Below are positions 33,216 to 43,854 of a DNA stretch of 64,000 nt, one piece after another. The notes beneath the pieces were generated by a model, which was given only the letters and a program-made list of their open reading frames with translations, was not told the DNA's origin and ran no database searches. Made by a program: the position numbers and the translations under genes. Position 1 is the first letter of the stretch. The number at the start of each line of letters is the position of its first letter. This DNA is from Ascaphus truei. Taxonomy: Eukaryota; Chordata; Amphibia; Anura; Ascaphidae. The DNA is taken from positions 293,026,847 to 293,090,846 of the forward strand of contig CM071567.1 of assembly GCA_036426205.1 (NCBI GenBank), in the 5' to 3' direction.

Positions 33216-33404
33216 GACCCTCCCTCTCTCTCCTGATTGTTAATCGGAAAGGGCTGTTTTGCAAAAACCTTCCCTTACAATTAAAAATGCTTTGCTTCTG
33301 TTAATAACTATCTCTATTAGCGTTTTTAGTCAATGCTGTTGCATAAACTTCCTGTACTTCTGTTTAGTCTTTATAAGTATGTTTAATGAACTCCAATGGT
33401 CCTT

Positions 33405-33504
33405 ATTCAATTTCTCATGTATGTTGTTCCTATGCTATGGGAGGAATTGAGCTTTAATTGATTGAGACAGCTCAATTTGCAACAACATACATGAGAAATT
33501 GAAT
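33405..33504. repeat. Junction palindrome: 24-bp perfect inverted repeat around a 52-bp spacer
   Basis: 33405-33428 and 33481-33504 are exact reverse complements. The right arm ends at the base before the plus-strand copy starts. The spacer itself holds an AATTGAGCT/AGCTCAATT hairpin. The structure fits template switching during cDNA synthesis. Confidence 0.85.
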
Positions 33505-34059
33505 GCTCGAATTGGTGGCAGTTTTTGTCCTACGGAGGCTTCCGTAGCCAGTCCATACAGCCGCAACCATAGCAGAGCAGAGAAGTGTCATCACTCTGCA
33601 CACCGGACGCGGGGCGGAACTACCTGCTGTTGGGGCTCGTGACTGAGCTACGTGGGAAGGCCAGAGGTTTATTGTGTATGTGAGTTCTCTGTTTATTTGT
33701 ATTTTATTAATAAATGCCATTGTTTAAAGAACCTTACTGAGATCGTGCATCACGTGTCCCCCCTTTCACTGCGGGACCGGGGAGAGACACTCACTGACTT
33801 CAAGCAATTAGAGAGAGATTTCCTGTTGGAGTACTGTTGGAGAGCCATCCCCTGCATCCAGTCTAAGAGCTTGGACGGGTTGAGTAAACCACAAAGATAC
33901 CAGAACCTTTACCATTACTCACACTGGGCCGTGTGAGTACATATGTATTAACATACTACCTATACCTTATTGATGATTACACCTGGGTTTGGAGAAGTCA
34001 GGACCCATCCTGAAAAGATACCAAATCTATTTGATTTTTGCTTACACATGGCCGTGTAA
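33505..34059 (+). repeat. Right inverted copy, starting at the ribozyme cleavage position
   Basis: Begins GCTCGAATTGGTGG, the sequence immediately 3' of the predicted cleavage site in the left copy. Upstream bases are unrelated except for one T. It ends at GGCCGTGTAA, after which only this copy continues (to 34341). Confidence 0.9.
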
Positions 34060-34341
34060 GTATATTATTATAAACTTGGCCCCCCAAACCACTACATCAG
34101 AACGTTATCAGCTTTATATCGTTTGCATCTGTACTGTGTATTGTCCTAATCCCATGCTCCCTCATTTTTCCATTGTCCATGTTTGTATAAGGGCTCTGGA
34201 TTATTCCTATTCTGGGGTTGACGCAGACGGGACTTAAGGGTTGTCTCTAAGCACCTGAAAGAGACCAAATTTTATTAGCTATATTTTTCACTGTAAGCAT
34301 TGTTCTGAGACTCAAGGTAAGCGCCTGTTTTTTCTTGTTCC

Positions 34342-34865
34342 CATAAAAGTAAATTTCGGAAGAGGAGTCCCTGCTCCAAAGAGCTTATAATCTAATTGGT
34401 AGGTAGGAAGAACATACAGAGACAGTAAGAGGGCATTCTGATAAGTGCGTCTGCAAGGGGCCAAGATTTATGTATCATGTATAAAGTATTAGCCATGGAG
34501 CTACTCATATGCTTCTTTAAGCAAGTGTGTCTTAAGGTGGGTCATAAAGGTGGATAGAGTGGGTGCTAGTCGGGTATTGAGGGGAAGGGCATTCCAGAGG
34601 TGTGGGGCAGTCAGTGAGAAAGGTTTAAGGCAGGAGAGGGCTTTAGATACAAAGGGGGTAGAGAGAAAAAATCCTTGAGCAGAACTCAAGCGTCAGGATG
34701 TTGCATAGTAAGAAATTAGGGCTGAGATGTAAGTAGGGTCAGAAGAGTGTAAAGCTTTAAAAGTGAGGAGGACAATTGAGTGCGAGATGCGGGATTTGAT
34801 AGGAAGCCAGGAGAGGGATTTCAGCAGGGGAGAATTATACTTCTTATAGCTACTGCTAAATGAAG
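34342..34865 (-). pseudogene. L2 ORF2 C-terminus and proximal 3' UTR (split copy)
   Basis: The minus strand encodes [20 protein letters not shown] (about 34830), then after a frame break near 34690 [20 protein letters not shown] and the terminal HLLKEAYE with its stop at 34501-34503. The 3' UTR continues to the 16-bp target duplication and resumes at 32587. 5'-truncated at about 34840. Confidence 0.88.
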
Positions 34866-36074
34866 TACAATAGCATTTTAACATATCAACTATCAATTAA
34901 GGTGGACACACAACCTACCACTCTCTGCCGCTCCAGCCATGTTAACGTTGGAGGACATATTTTGACAGCAGTCATATTTTCCATTATTGAAATTTAATCC
35001 ATACAAGTGTATGTTGTTCATCTGCCAAAAAGAACAGGCACAGCCAAACTGAAAAAGTCACAATGATCATTTCTTGAGAATAATTCATACAAGCCTAGAG
35101 GCAGCAATTAAAAATCAGTATTATGGTGCAATAAAAAGAGAACTGTTGGAGTAGCTGTCCAAACAACTAGACATACAACTCAACCCTGTCAGTGCAGCCA
35201 CCTCTAGCAATGACAGGGATAGACTTCTCAGGTGCATTTGTAAGTCAGAGGGCACTATTTATGTAAAGATCTCTTGTGTCAATTAATATGGAAGAAGTAC
35301 ACAGTGCAATTACAGATGTAGCCTGTTTGTATCCAGAGTTTTCCTGACCCGAGCCTGTCCCTTATGTGAGATTTCCCAACAAATTCACGCATGTTATCCG
35401 CGATTTAACCTGGGTGAAGTGAGACCTGATGGTGGGCAGAAATTTGAGATGTGGCGTTATATGCAATACCAGCCAGAAACTTAAATCGGTGATCGTGAGT
35501 TATTGTGTCCCCTCACGTCTTAAAATGTGTTAAAACAATGAACAATGAAACCAGTCAACACTTTATACATGCTGACAAGGGCTACTGTCACCTTTATATT
35601 ATACACTATATAACATAATTACTGTAATCTGTGTGTTTCCAGTACATCCATATAAAGATATACAGTATACAGTACATTCCGTACTGATGTCTGTGTGGGC
35701 ACAGACTGTATACTGTACTGTCTTTTAGATGGTTTTTTATTGCATTGTGTGTGCTCCAACCTTTTTTTGGGATGTTACGGTTCATGGATCAAGCTGTGCA
35801 TATCCTCCGTCGTGTCTCCAAACGTGATGCCTAAAGTAAAGTACTTGAAGCGATGCTCTGTAGACTACTATACTCTGCATACTGTATACACAATTAAATG
35901 ACACCCACAAACCACCAACCTCCATCGCACCCAGCCAGCCAAAATCACTCCCCCGTACCTGTACCAGAGAAAAGAGAGAACAAAATGTGAGCTTTGTGAG
36001 GTGAGGTTTCTAACACTGCATACTTCGCCCAAACGCATGCGCAATATTAACAACCACCCCTCAATTGATCCCCA
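34866..36074. other. No gene recognised
   Basis: AT-rich DNA. A ~30-bp direct repeat AATGAAACCAGTSAACACTTTATA is found at about 35547-35570 and 36132-36156, suggesting a duplicated or terminally repeated unit. No target duplication confirmed. Confidence 0.35.
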
Positions 36075-36419
36075 TCACCCACCAAGCCAGGTTATTACAT
36101 TTACTGCAAAAGAGTAAAAACTTCGTAAAACAATGAAACCAGTGAACACTTTATAAAATAAAACTATTTTTTTATTATATGAAAAACAATCACAGTACAT
36201 TTTTAGTTGATTATTGAAACAAGAGTTTGTCCACATAGTCATGGGTGTGCCAGGGAAGACGCCTTTTACTGTATGCCTTAAAAGGGCATTTATGTTGTCT
36301 TTCACAGCTCGAAAATGAATTGGGGTCATAATATAATGCCTTTTTAGTTCGTCTATAATATTTCTGCGCAAATTCAAATGCAGTGCTTTCTTGCCCCTAT
36401 TGCCATCATAATTAACCAC
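36075..36419 (-). CDS. Unrecognised 114-codon ORF, low confidence
   Basis: An open frame beginning MVNYDGNRGKKALHLNLRRN is predicted on the minus strand. The first ~80 residues have ordinary composition with a basic helical stretch (LRRNIIDELKRHY); the end is hydrophobic and less convincing. No motif is recognised. It may be an exon-like remnant of a transposon accessory protein or a chance frame. It is noted only because it is not low-complexity, unlike most open frames nearby. Confidence 0.25.
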   Translation of the reverse strand: MVNYDGNRGKKALHLNLRRNIIDELKRHYIMTPIHFRAVKDNINALLRHTVKGVFPGTPMTMWTNSCFNNQLKMYCDCFSYNKKIVLFYKVFTGFIVLRSFYSFAVNVITWLGG

Positions 36420-36444
36420 CTAAAACCACTGAAGATACAGCTCA

Positions 36445-37094
36445 TAACTGACACGTTGTTTATATGAGAAGGGCTAGTATGGTCCCTATCGAGGCGCTTC
36501 TCGCAAAGTATTTTACACGTATGCTCTGCGGGAGGTCTGTTAGCGTTGTGTCTGGGATCGTGTCCGGATCAAGTTGCATTTGAAGGACCCTAAGGTGTGA
36601 GGGCATTTATGTTGGAGGCCCTGCTTTGTGGGACCTGATCCAACTCCTCTTCACAAGTATTCCCTGGTTGGGCTGTTGACCAGGAAGGTAGCCACCGTGC
36701 ACCAACACATCATAGGGAGGTAGCGCTAGCTCACACTTGGGTGGGATTGTTCTGTGGACATCAGGATTTCAGGTGCCCAGGGTAACCTAAGTACTTTGTG
36801 GGAACCACCATTTTAATTATTATGCATTACAGTGTATTGTTATGTTGGTGTCATTATATGTATGCGTAATGTGTGTTTATATACATTAGTTGTATTATTA
36901 TTAGTGAGTATTGTTTCCTATGAGGAGTCAATCCCGCCTATGCTGGGATCCTCTTAGGTGGAGGCGCTGCGACACGAAAGATAGCATCCCAGGCTCCCTA
37001 GGAGCAGAGTCTTTGGCTTCCTGTAAGCCTCACAGGTACAGCAGCATGCGTAATCGCCCGCAGTTTCCCATAGGCATAGGTAAAGGTGGTTACA
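36445..37094 (+). repeat. LTR-related sequence, 3' part; left edge undetermined
   Basis: The last 190 bp (TGTTTCCTATGAGG..., GGGATCCTCTTAGGTGGAGG, ending GGTTACA) align with the last 190 bp of the solo LTR ending at 43850 (TGTTTCCTGTGAGG..., GGGATCCCTCCCAGGTGGAGG, ending GTTACA). A related LTR therefore ends at 37094. No 5' terminus or duplication could be assigned. Confidence 0.55.
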
Positions 37095-37204
37095 CATCTA
37101 AGAAACCTACATTTGAAGCAGGATATATGTGTGTATGTATATCTTCATTTGTATAATGCCATATAATCCCTGCAATCTCTAACCCCAGCACCCACCAGAT
37201 CACA

Positions 37205-37231
37205 TTATATATATATATATATATATATATA
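37205..37231. repeat. TA microsatellite
   Basis: Uninterrupted TA run directly next to the R fragment. Confidence 0.9.
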
Positions 37232-37392
37232 CTGTACATCCAATGTGACAAAATACCTACTTACATACTTAAATGTTTATATTCTCATAAGTAAGGGTCA
37301 TTTAGTTAAACACTTTGGCCAAAGCATTATAAGCCTGCAGCCATGTCAAAGTATGACCAGTATGCCGGTCCTAACACTACCTGTGAAAATTA
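37232..37392 (-). repeat. Repeat R fragment
   Basis: Shares AAGGGTCATTTAGTTAAAC, CTTTGGCCAAAGCATTATAA and CCTAACACTACC with R segment 2 (21085-21236) in the same orientation, with heavy divergence. Confidence 0.7.
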
Positions 37393-37487
37393 TTTTTGAC
37401 CTCTACAGTGGAGGGAGAAATGTCTCAATAGACCTGTCCTGCACAGGTACATGAATAAACCTGCACCTTTTTAGTCTTTTGTTGTAT

Positions 37488-37805
37488 ATAATGCCATACA
37501 TGTACATAGCGATTCACAGCAATAACACACGTGACACAATAATATGAGATAATGGGAATAAGTGCTTGAGACATAAAAGTAAACAAGGGCTCAAGGTGAA
37601 TGCATACAAGATGTATATTAGTAGCCAATGGAGCTAAGCAAATCCTTCCTTTAAGGTGGATAGAGTGCCAGTCGGCTATTGAGGGGAAGAACTTTCCTGC
37701 GGTGTGGGGCAGTATGTGAGAGATTTTTTTTCATGTGGGTGAGGGTTTTAAATACAAAAGGGTCTGGTAGAACCCTTGAGCAGAACACAAGAGGCGAACA
37801 GGTTT
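37488..37805 (-). repeat. L2 fragment, ORF2 end and 3' UTR, degenerate
   Basis: Minus-strand match to L2: ATGCCATACATGTACATAGC, then GGGAATAAGTGCTTGAGACA and the inverted ORF2 tail (CCTTTAAGGTGGATAGAGTG, GGTGTGGGGCAGT). The reading frame is destroyed. Confidence 0.75.
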
Positions 37806-38149
37806 TATAATGAGAAATTACATTTCTACATTACCCAACGTTGAAGACAGGAATAAGCTATAAAGGAAACATTGGAGGCCCTGCTGAATTTGAGAATTCC
37901 TGGTCTACCTACAGTAGACGATCCTGTTTATTCCTGATTTTGTGTTCAGTACATGTAGTTATCTACATTTCTAAATTTCATTGCAGGCCCCTTAAAGATG
38001 AAAAAAAATTGTGTGTGTGCCGAGCACGCGCATTTTGAGTGAAACTTCGTCTTTTGTCACTGTTTTGTCGCAGAAATTATATTTGTGATTGTCATTTTTT
38101 TAATTACAAATCAAGACACAATTTCAGTGACAAAACGCAAAGAAGTCTG

Positions 38150-38500
38150 TGACTGCGTGTGTGTGACTGTGTGTGTGTGTGTGACTGAGCTTTGTTTTTA
38201 AGCGTTTTTATTTTCTATTCATTTGAAAAAGTTTTTTTCAGGTCAGAGGACCATGCAGCACAATGTATAATGGCACATGCCAATAGCACATGCCAGCAGC
38301 AGTGTGTGTGTCAGTGGGGCGTCTCGTTGTTGTGTTGCTGTGTGTGGCTGGGTGTGATGTGTGTGTGTGTGTGGTGTGGGTGTAGTGTGCTTGGTGTGCT
38401 CGTGTGGTGGTGTGTGTTGTGTGTATTTGTGTGTGAAATGTTGTGTTGTGTGTGTGTGTGTGGGGGTGTGTGTGTGTGGTTGTGGTGTGGTGTGTGTGTT

Positions 38501-38533
<33 letters not shown>

Positions 38534-38650
38534 GTGTGTGATAGTGTGTGTTGTGTGTGTGTGTGTAAGGTAGTGTGTGTGTGTGTGTGGGTGTGTGTGT
38601 GGGTGTGTGTGTGTGGGTGTGTGTGTGTGTGTGTGTGTGCGTGGTGGTGT

Positions 38651-38692
<42 letters not shown>

Positions 38693-38815
38693 GTGTGTTT
38701 GGAGGTGGTTGTTGTAGTGTGTTGGTGGTGTGTGTGTGTGTGTGTGTGTCAGCGTGTGTGTGTCAGTGTGCATCAGTGTGCATCAGTGTTAGTGTGTGCT
38801 AGTGTGTGTGTCAGT
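38150..38815. repeat. GT-rich microsatellite tract (about 0.67 kb)
   Basis: Long GT runs broken by GTGGTG, GTTGTG and CAGTGTGC steps. Cys/Val-rich (+) and His/Thr-rich (-) open frames through it are artefacts of the dinucleotide. Confidence 0.97.
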
Positions 38816-38845
38816 GTCTGTTTGGGGGGTGGGGGGGTGGGGGAA

Positions 38846-39203
38846 GGATCTCACGCAGGCTCTCCCAGCAGTGCAGCCAGGAGAAGCCGGTGGTGAGTCT
38901 GCGAGGGGAGCGGGGGGCGGGGAGGATCTCACACAGGCTCTCCCAGCCAGTGCAGCCAGGAGAAGCCGGTGGTGAGTCTGCGAGGGTGGAAGCGGGGGGC
39001 GGGGAGGATCTCACACAGGCTCTCCCAGCAGTGCAGCCAGGAGAAGCCGGTGGTGAGTCTGCGAGGGGAGCGGGGGGCGGGGAGGGGAGGATCTCACGCA
39101 GGCTCTCCCAGCAGTGCAGCCAGGAGAAGCCGGTGGTGAGTCTGCGAGGGGAGCGGGGGGCGGGGAGGGGAGGATCTCACGCAGGCTCTCCCAGCAGTGC
39201 AGT
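38846..39203. repeat. Minisatellite, 78-83 bp unit x 4.4
   Basis: Units start GGATCTCACRCAGGCTCTCC at 38846, 38924, 39006, 39089 and 39172, each ending in a GGAGCGGGGGGCGGGGAGG purine block whose length variation explains the 78-83 bp spread. Units are nearly identical, implying recent homogenisation. Open frames across it just reflect the periodicity. Confidence 0.95.
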
Positions 39204-41030
39204 CTCGAGGGGCAGACCTCAAGGGACCAACCTCAGGAAAATAAACACAGGGTCAGCTATTATAAGGTGACAAAGTTCAGAGAAGGAAAAAAACTTATTT
39301 CATATGTCTAGTATATTACTTCACTGTAACCCATAATATACTGTAACACAAAACATGGCTTTTCTCATAGTTATACATATGTTAGTAATATTAACATGTT
39401 ATACTTACAGAGGATCTATTCCAAGCTAGTAAATAGTGTCAAAAAATAGGTGCCTGTACATTAAACTTTGCTTCCTATGCCATTTTATAAACCCAAGCCA
39501 GGTTAGGCTTGTTCTATGCATTAGCAGAAAAAATATCTGTGTGGCCTTGAAAGTTCCTATGATAATCTCTCAGATGAATATTCCTGATGGTTCAATAAAT
39601 ATGTATCAGTATATTCAAAATTGAAAATGTTAGTCATCACACCACACTATGTAATGAAGTATGTCTCATACACAAAGAAATTCAATAATCAGATAAAGCA
39701 TGATTTACTGGCACATTTGCCTTTGCAGGTGGTGCATTCCCCCTCACCCTCCGGACATTTTTAGGCTAATCACGACTGGTAAAATTGAGTTTTTGCATTG
39801 GTTGCCATACTCCGCAGAAAGGATAGTAGGCGTAAGTGTGCTAGTGTATCTTCAAAATCTAAATATTTCAGTGTGGCCCACTACTTATTCCCCTAAAAAC
39901 TTCAGATGACTAAAAAGTATTTTAAACTCTGAAATATTTTTTTATCAGATTACAGTACATGACTTGATAAAAAATTAAACAATACACATTTCTTCACTCT
40001 ACTTCAAAATGTACAATCTTCTTAATTCAGCATCTTCTTTGGGCTCTCACACTAATTTTCATCTGTAAAGAGAGAATGTGGTATATTAATAATCGAGAGG
40101 AAATACAGTATTGTAGTGCACAAATTACATTGTTTGGTACAGTAGCTGTGTGTTTTTATGGGTGTCATTAAATTTCTGCACATGAGTGTTTCTATGGGAC
40201 CTGGTTGAAATGCATATGGGGGTCATTGAATTTCACCTAGTCACTTTCTGAAATAAAGGCTGCAGGGGTTGTGTGTATGTTTTCTCTATGTGCATGCATG
40301 TCTATGGAATGCAAAAGGAATTTGAATTTCATAGGAGGCGGGAAGAGGAGGGGGTCTAGTGGGGAAGGGGGAGGCTAAGTTTCTCTACACTTGGCCACTG
40401 TAATTTTGCCCCGGTGGAGAGTTTTCCACTTGATAAAATCAAAGTGAGGGAGGCGATATGGCTTTATCTATTCAATGCAAACATCCAGTAGAAAGTGTTG
40501 TCAAATCCTATAGCACTAATGTGAACAGTGAATACTGTCATATTACAGAAGAAACTAGTAATTTTGCATTTGCAATGTTTTGCGGTTACAATGTTTTTAT
40601 TTCTGTGAAACACCCACACACAGTAGTATAAAATTATAATAATGTATATAGTATATCTCTATGTGCCCACTACGATTAAAATATAAAAATATAAAAACAT
40701 CAGAAACCCCTGTATAACAAGGAGTCACTGTGCATTGCATTTCGATAGTGTGGCCAAATCCCACAGCACTAATGTGAACACTAGACGTATATCTCTATGT
40801 GTCCTCTATGATTAAAATATAGTATACAAGTATCTAAATAATGTATATGTCTCTAATCTTGTAAACAGTATATCTCAACAGTATTTAAAAGGTTCAAATT
40901 TATAATGGTTTTTAGACTTCCATCAACATCTTCTTCTGGCTGTCGATTTTACATTTTGAATTCTGTAAATAATTGTGAAATAACTTACTGTACACTATTA
41001 ATAAACAAGAAATAATTCAATGCGTAAAGT
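39204..41030. other. No gene recognised
   Basis: AT-rich DNA with short open frames of no recognisable type and no terminal repeats. Confidence 0.4.
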
Positions 41031-41035
41031 ACAGG

Positions 41036-41160
41036 CTGCGCATGCGTGGTCCATGGAACACATATGTATGTCTTTCAATTTGGGCGCATGCGTGGTCTAT
41101 GGGACGCATATTAAATGCAGGTGCATGTGTGATCTATGGAACGCATATGCAGGTCATATG
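41036..41160. repeat. Three diverged ~40-bp direct repeats
   Basis: GCGCATGCGTGGTCYATGGR followed by ACRCATAT occurs at about 41038 and 41083, with a third decayed copy (GTGCATGTGTGATCTATGG) at about 41122. Confidence 0.7.
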
Positions 41161-41413
41161 GGAATGACAGTTCTACTGTACAGAACTTTATGTAAACCTG
41201 TGTCAATTTATATTTACCTTGAAAATTGGGTGGCAGTGACCCATTATTGATATAAGGGGTGTGCTGTACGTAGATACTTTAGTCGATTATGTAGTTCAAC
41301 TTGTTTTCAGAGTTGGTTGGTCCATAATGGTAATGGTATTGGAGCAGGCACTCAGGTTGGAGCAGGTACACGGGTGGAGGCAAATTGGAGGGACCGGTTC
41401 GGAAAGGTCTATT

Positions 41414-41779
41414 ATTCAATCTCGTGGTCCCGACCAATCTTTCTCCTACTAAAGTTCCCATGATCGAACATACCCATCCACAGTGCATGCAGTCTTGCCG
41501 GGATGTGGAGGTGTTCTAATAAACCAATCATTCATGCTTAACTTGTGTCTAATAGAATTCTTCCACCCTTCTTGGTTTGGTGAATTTTTGATGTTTTCGT
41601 ACTTGTCAATGAGATACTCATAGATGTCAGATAGAGTTGCTCTCTTATCTGTCCCAACTTGAATGGTGCAATATATAATATAGGCATAACTGCAAGCTGG
41701 TCTTGTGTGGCACGGAGTTAGCGCTATGTTCCATGCACAAAAGTTGACACAGATTCCGTAAATGCATAGTGTTTTTTTA
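41414..41779 (-). pseudogene. Forkhead (FOX) DNA-binding domain, frameshifted
   Basis: The minus-strand frame from about 41779 to TAG at 41449-41451 reads RPACSYAYIIYCTIQ, ATLSDIYEYLIDKYENIKNS, EGWKNSIRHKLSMNDWFIR and PGKTACTVDG. These follow the forkhead order: RPPYSY-type start, helix 2, the WxNSIRHxLSxND recognition helix 3, and PGK before wing 1. In the next frame the conserved MFDHGNFSRRK wing segment follows directly, so a 1-base shift near 41478 breaks the domain. Some conserved positions are replaced (C for the first aromatic, W for C after ND). No flanking exons are certain. It could be a decayed FOX gene exon or a retrocopy; the subfamily cannot be told. Confidence 0.75.
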
Positions 41780-42510
41780 ATAAAGTGTGAAACTGCAACA
41801 GTAGATATGTACGGTACAGTACAAGGCCATTAGACCAAGAGAGATGTGTACATTTTATCTTCTCAACAACTGCTTCAGAGACCGCACCGTACTCCAGCAT
41901 TCCGAGTATCATAGGCAAAGATATTCAGTGCGCCACAAGCCGGACACACACTTAAGAGCAACAACATAAATAATAATTCTGCCTGTCCACAAACATAGCA
42001 TCAGCAGTAGCAGCAGCAGGAGGAGAAGGAGGAGCAGCAGCGGGAGAAGGAGAAGCAGAAGGAGCAGCAGCATAAGGAGGAGCAACAGCAGCAGCAGCTT
42101 CAGGTGCAGAAGCAGCAGCAACTTATTTATTTTTGTTATGTATAACCATTCATCACACTATTATCATAATACTATGTGCATGTAAATGCAATCTCTCATT
42201 TCTGCACAGTACAATTCCTATCACATACGCACCATCAACGCCCTCCACCTTTTCCCAAACCTTCATAATGTATGCTCTTCTGCCTCATCCAATTTGAATA
42301 TCCAATTCCAATCTGTTTATAGTAATCCATTTCATGATGCTAGATGGAATGTATGTCACAAAATCACACACTAAGCAATATTACAGCCAATGTACCAACA
42401 TATTCACATAATGTTACAGGCTTCTGACTTGCCCATGTAAATGTATCTCAAACTTCCACTGCTAGAGCACACAAAAAATAAACTTTGCAGAGACCTTGCC
42501 TCCTTACAAT
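41780..42510. other. No gene recognised; CAG/GGA triplet-rich tract 41995-42125
   Basis: The tract is built of AGCAGC, GGAGAA and GGAGGA triplets. A Leu-run frame on the minus strand and Gln/Glu or Ala/Gly frames on the plus strand come from it. The remainder is AT-rich. No upstream forkhead exon could be identified with confidence. Confidence 0.5.
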
Positions 42511-43850
42511 TGTAGCCAGGTCCCCCCTCGCGTGTAGCCAGGCCCCCCCTCGCGCACTCACCCCCCTTCTGTTGTCCCGCGAGCCGCGCGTTGCTAGGGA
42601 CGCGAGCGGCATCGGAATCCCTGGTAGCTAGGGAAGCGAGCGGGCCGGTTGCCGGGGACGCGATCGGGCCGTCGCTAAGGCCGCGATCGCGTTGCTACCG
42701 GCGGCTCGGGAAGCAGGGCGCCGCCATACACAGGGCTGTTGCGCATGCGCAATGGCAATGCACAGCGCGGGAGGCTCAGACAGCTCGCGCATGCGCGAGA
42801 ATAGACTGCCAGCCCCCAGGGTGCTTAGGGGCAGAGACACCTGACGCCAGGGAGCCAATCAGAAGGCCGGATTCCCCTGCTCCCATTAGATACATTTCGC
42901 GGGGTTTTGCAGCTACGCAGGCACTCAGGATCCGGACCAGCTAGGGGTAAGAGGTGGATGCAGGGGTCAGTGACCCTCTGCATTAGGCCAGCAGCCCCCA
43001 AGGTCCCAGTTAGGTCCTGAGTCACCTATCAGCTTGTGGAGCTTAGGGACAGGCCCTAGATAGGGACACTGCCCCATTATTGGTTGAATAGACAGGGACA
43101 CAGTGTTGGAGCCGTGCGGCCATGTGAGGTGGGTTTTGGGCTCAGAACACCACCAAAGACCCTGCGACTAGGAGTGACATTGTTGGCGCGGGACTTTCAA
43201 CCCACGCGGTGTGGAGGACCACGTCAGATCGTGCGGATTTATATCGCGGTACCCGTGGCTGGAGCCCGGGCAGGTAACCTGCTACTCACGTGCACCAACC
43301 AGGCCTATCACCAAACATAGTGGCTGCGCAGTCACACATACACATGTTCAGTGGTATTTGACTTTGGGGGCACGAGACATTTGGGTGGGGGTTACTGGAC
43401 ACAGGGTGGGGTCACAGGGTGGGAGGTTAGCGTCCGCCGTGACGCCTAGAGGTGGTAGCGTCCACCGTGACGCCTAGAGGTGGTAGCGTCCGCCGTGACG
43501 CCTAGTGTGGTTAGTGTCCGCCGTGACACCCAGTGCGGTTAGCGTCCGCCGTGGCGCATGATGATGTTATTCTGTTATGATGTTATGATGTTGTGATGTT
43601 ATTGCGTGATATATATATGTTCCCATGCAGTAAAGCCAGTCCTGTTTTATATTCGTTCGCGTTGTGTGGTTGTTTCCTGTGAGGGCCTCCTCCCACTCCG
43701 TTGGGATCCCTCCCAGGTGGAGGCGTTGCACCCTGAGATGTATGATATGTATGTACCCCAGGTTCCCCAAGCGGAGGCTTAGGCTCCTGAGAGCCAAACA
43801 GGTTGCACAGCAGGTAGTAGCGGTGGTATTCATAGGGAATACCCGTTACA
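42511..43850 (+). mobile_element. Solo LTR (1340 bp), CpG-rich, with CAAT target duplication
   Basis: Starts TGTAGCCAGG and ends CCCGTTACA, flanked by CAAT (42507-42510 and 43851-43854). The first 0.4 kb is strongly GC- and CpG-rich (for example GCGCATGCGCAATGG) and could act as promoter. A 28-bp minisatellite lies at 43429-43560. The last 190 bp are shared with the LTR ending at 37094. No internal genes are attached. Confidence 0.72.
43429..43560. repeat. Minisatellite, exact 28-bp period x 5
   Basis: AGCGTCCGCCGTGACGCC units begin at 43429, 43457, 43485, 43513 and 43541. The period is constant while the unit ends vary (TAGAGGTGGT, TAGTGTGGTT, CAGTGCGGTT). Confidence 0.95.
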
Positions 43851-43854
43851 CAAT

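Larger units (their letters stand above)
32588..34341. mobile_element. Inverted twin-copy hammerhead retroelement (Penelope-like, non-autonomous)
   Basis: A 1754-bp insertion in an L2 remnant, flanked by an exact 16-bp direct repeat CATAAAAGTAAATTTC (32572-32587 and 34342-34357). It consists of a minus-strand copy (32588-33142), a hammerhead and leader (33143-33480), a short inverted-repeat junction, and a plus-strand copy (33505-34059) that continues to 34341. The two 555-bp copies are nearly identical inverted repeats. No protein is encoded beyond mirrored chance frames. Penelope-like affinity is inferred from the hammerhead and the inverted-copy structure. Confidence 0.85.

Noticed and set aside
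32711..33936. Identical 94-residue peptides on opposite strands
   Set aside because: They are the same chance frame in the two inverted copies of the hammerhead element, not a duplicated gene.
34981..37094. Possible 2-kb solo LTR with CATC target duplication starting near 35023
   Set aside because: Only a 4-base match and the start shows no similarity to the related LTR at 42511; too weak to report as an element.
38192..38896. 234-codon Cys/Val-rich frame and its His/Thr-rich mirror
   Set aside because: Both come from the GT microsatellite; no stop codons arise in such repeats by composition.
41909..42121. Leu-run membrane-like ORF on the minus strand
   Set aside because: Produced by CAG/GGA triplet repeats read in reverse.
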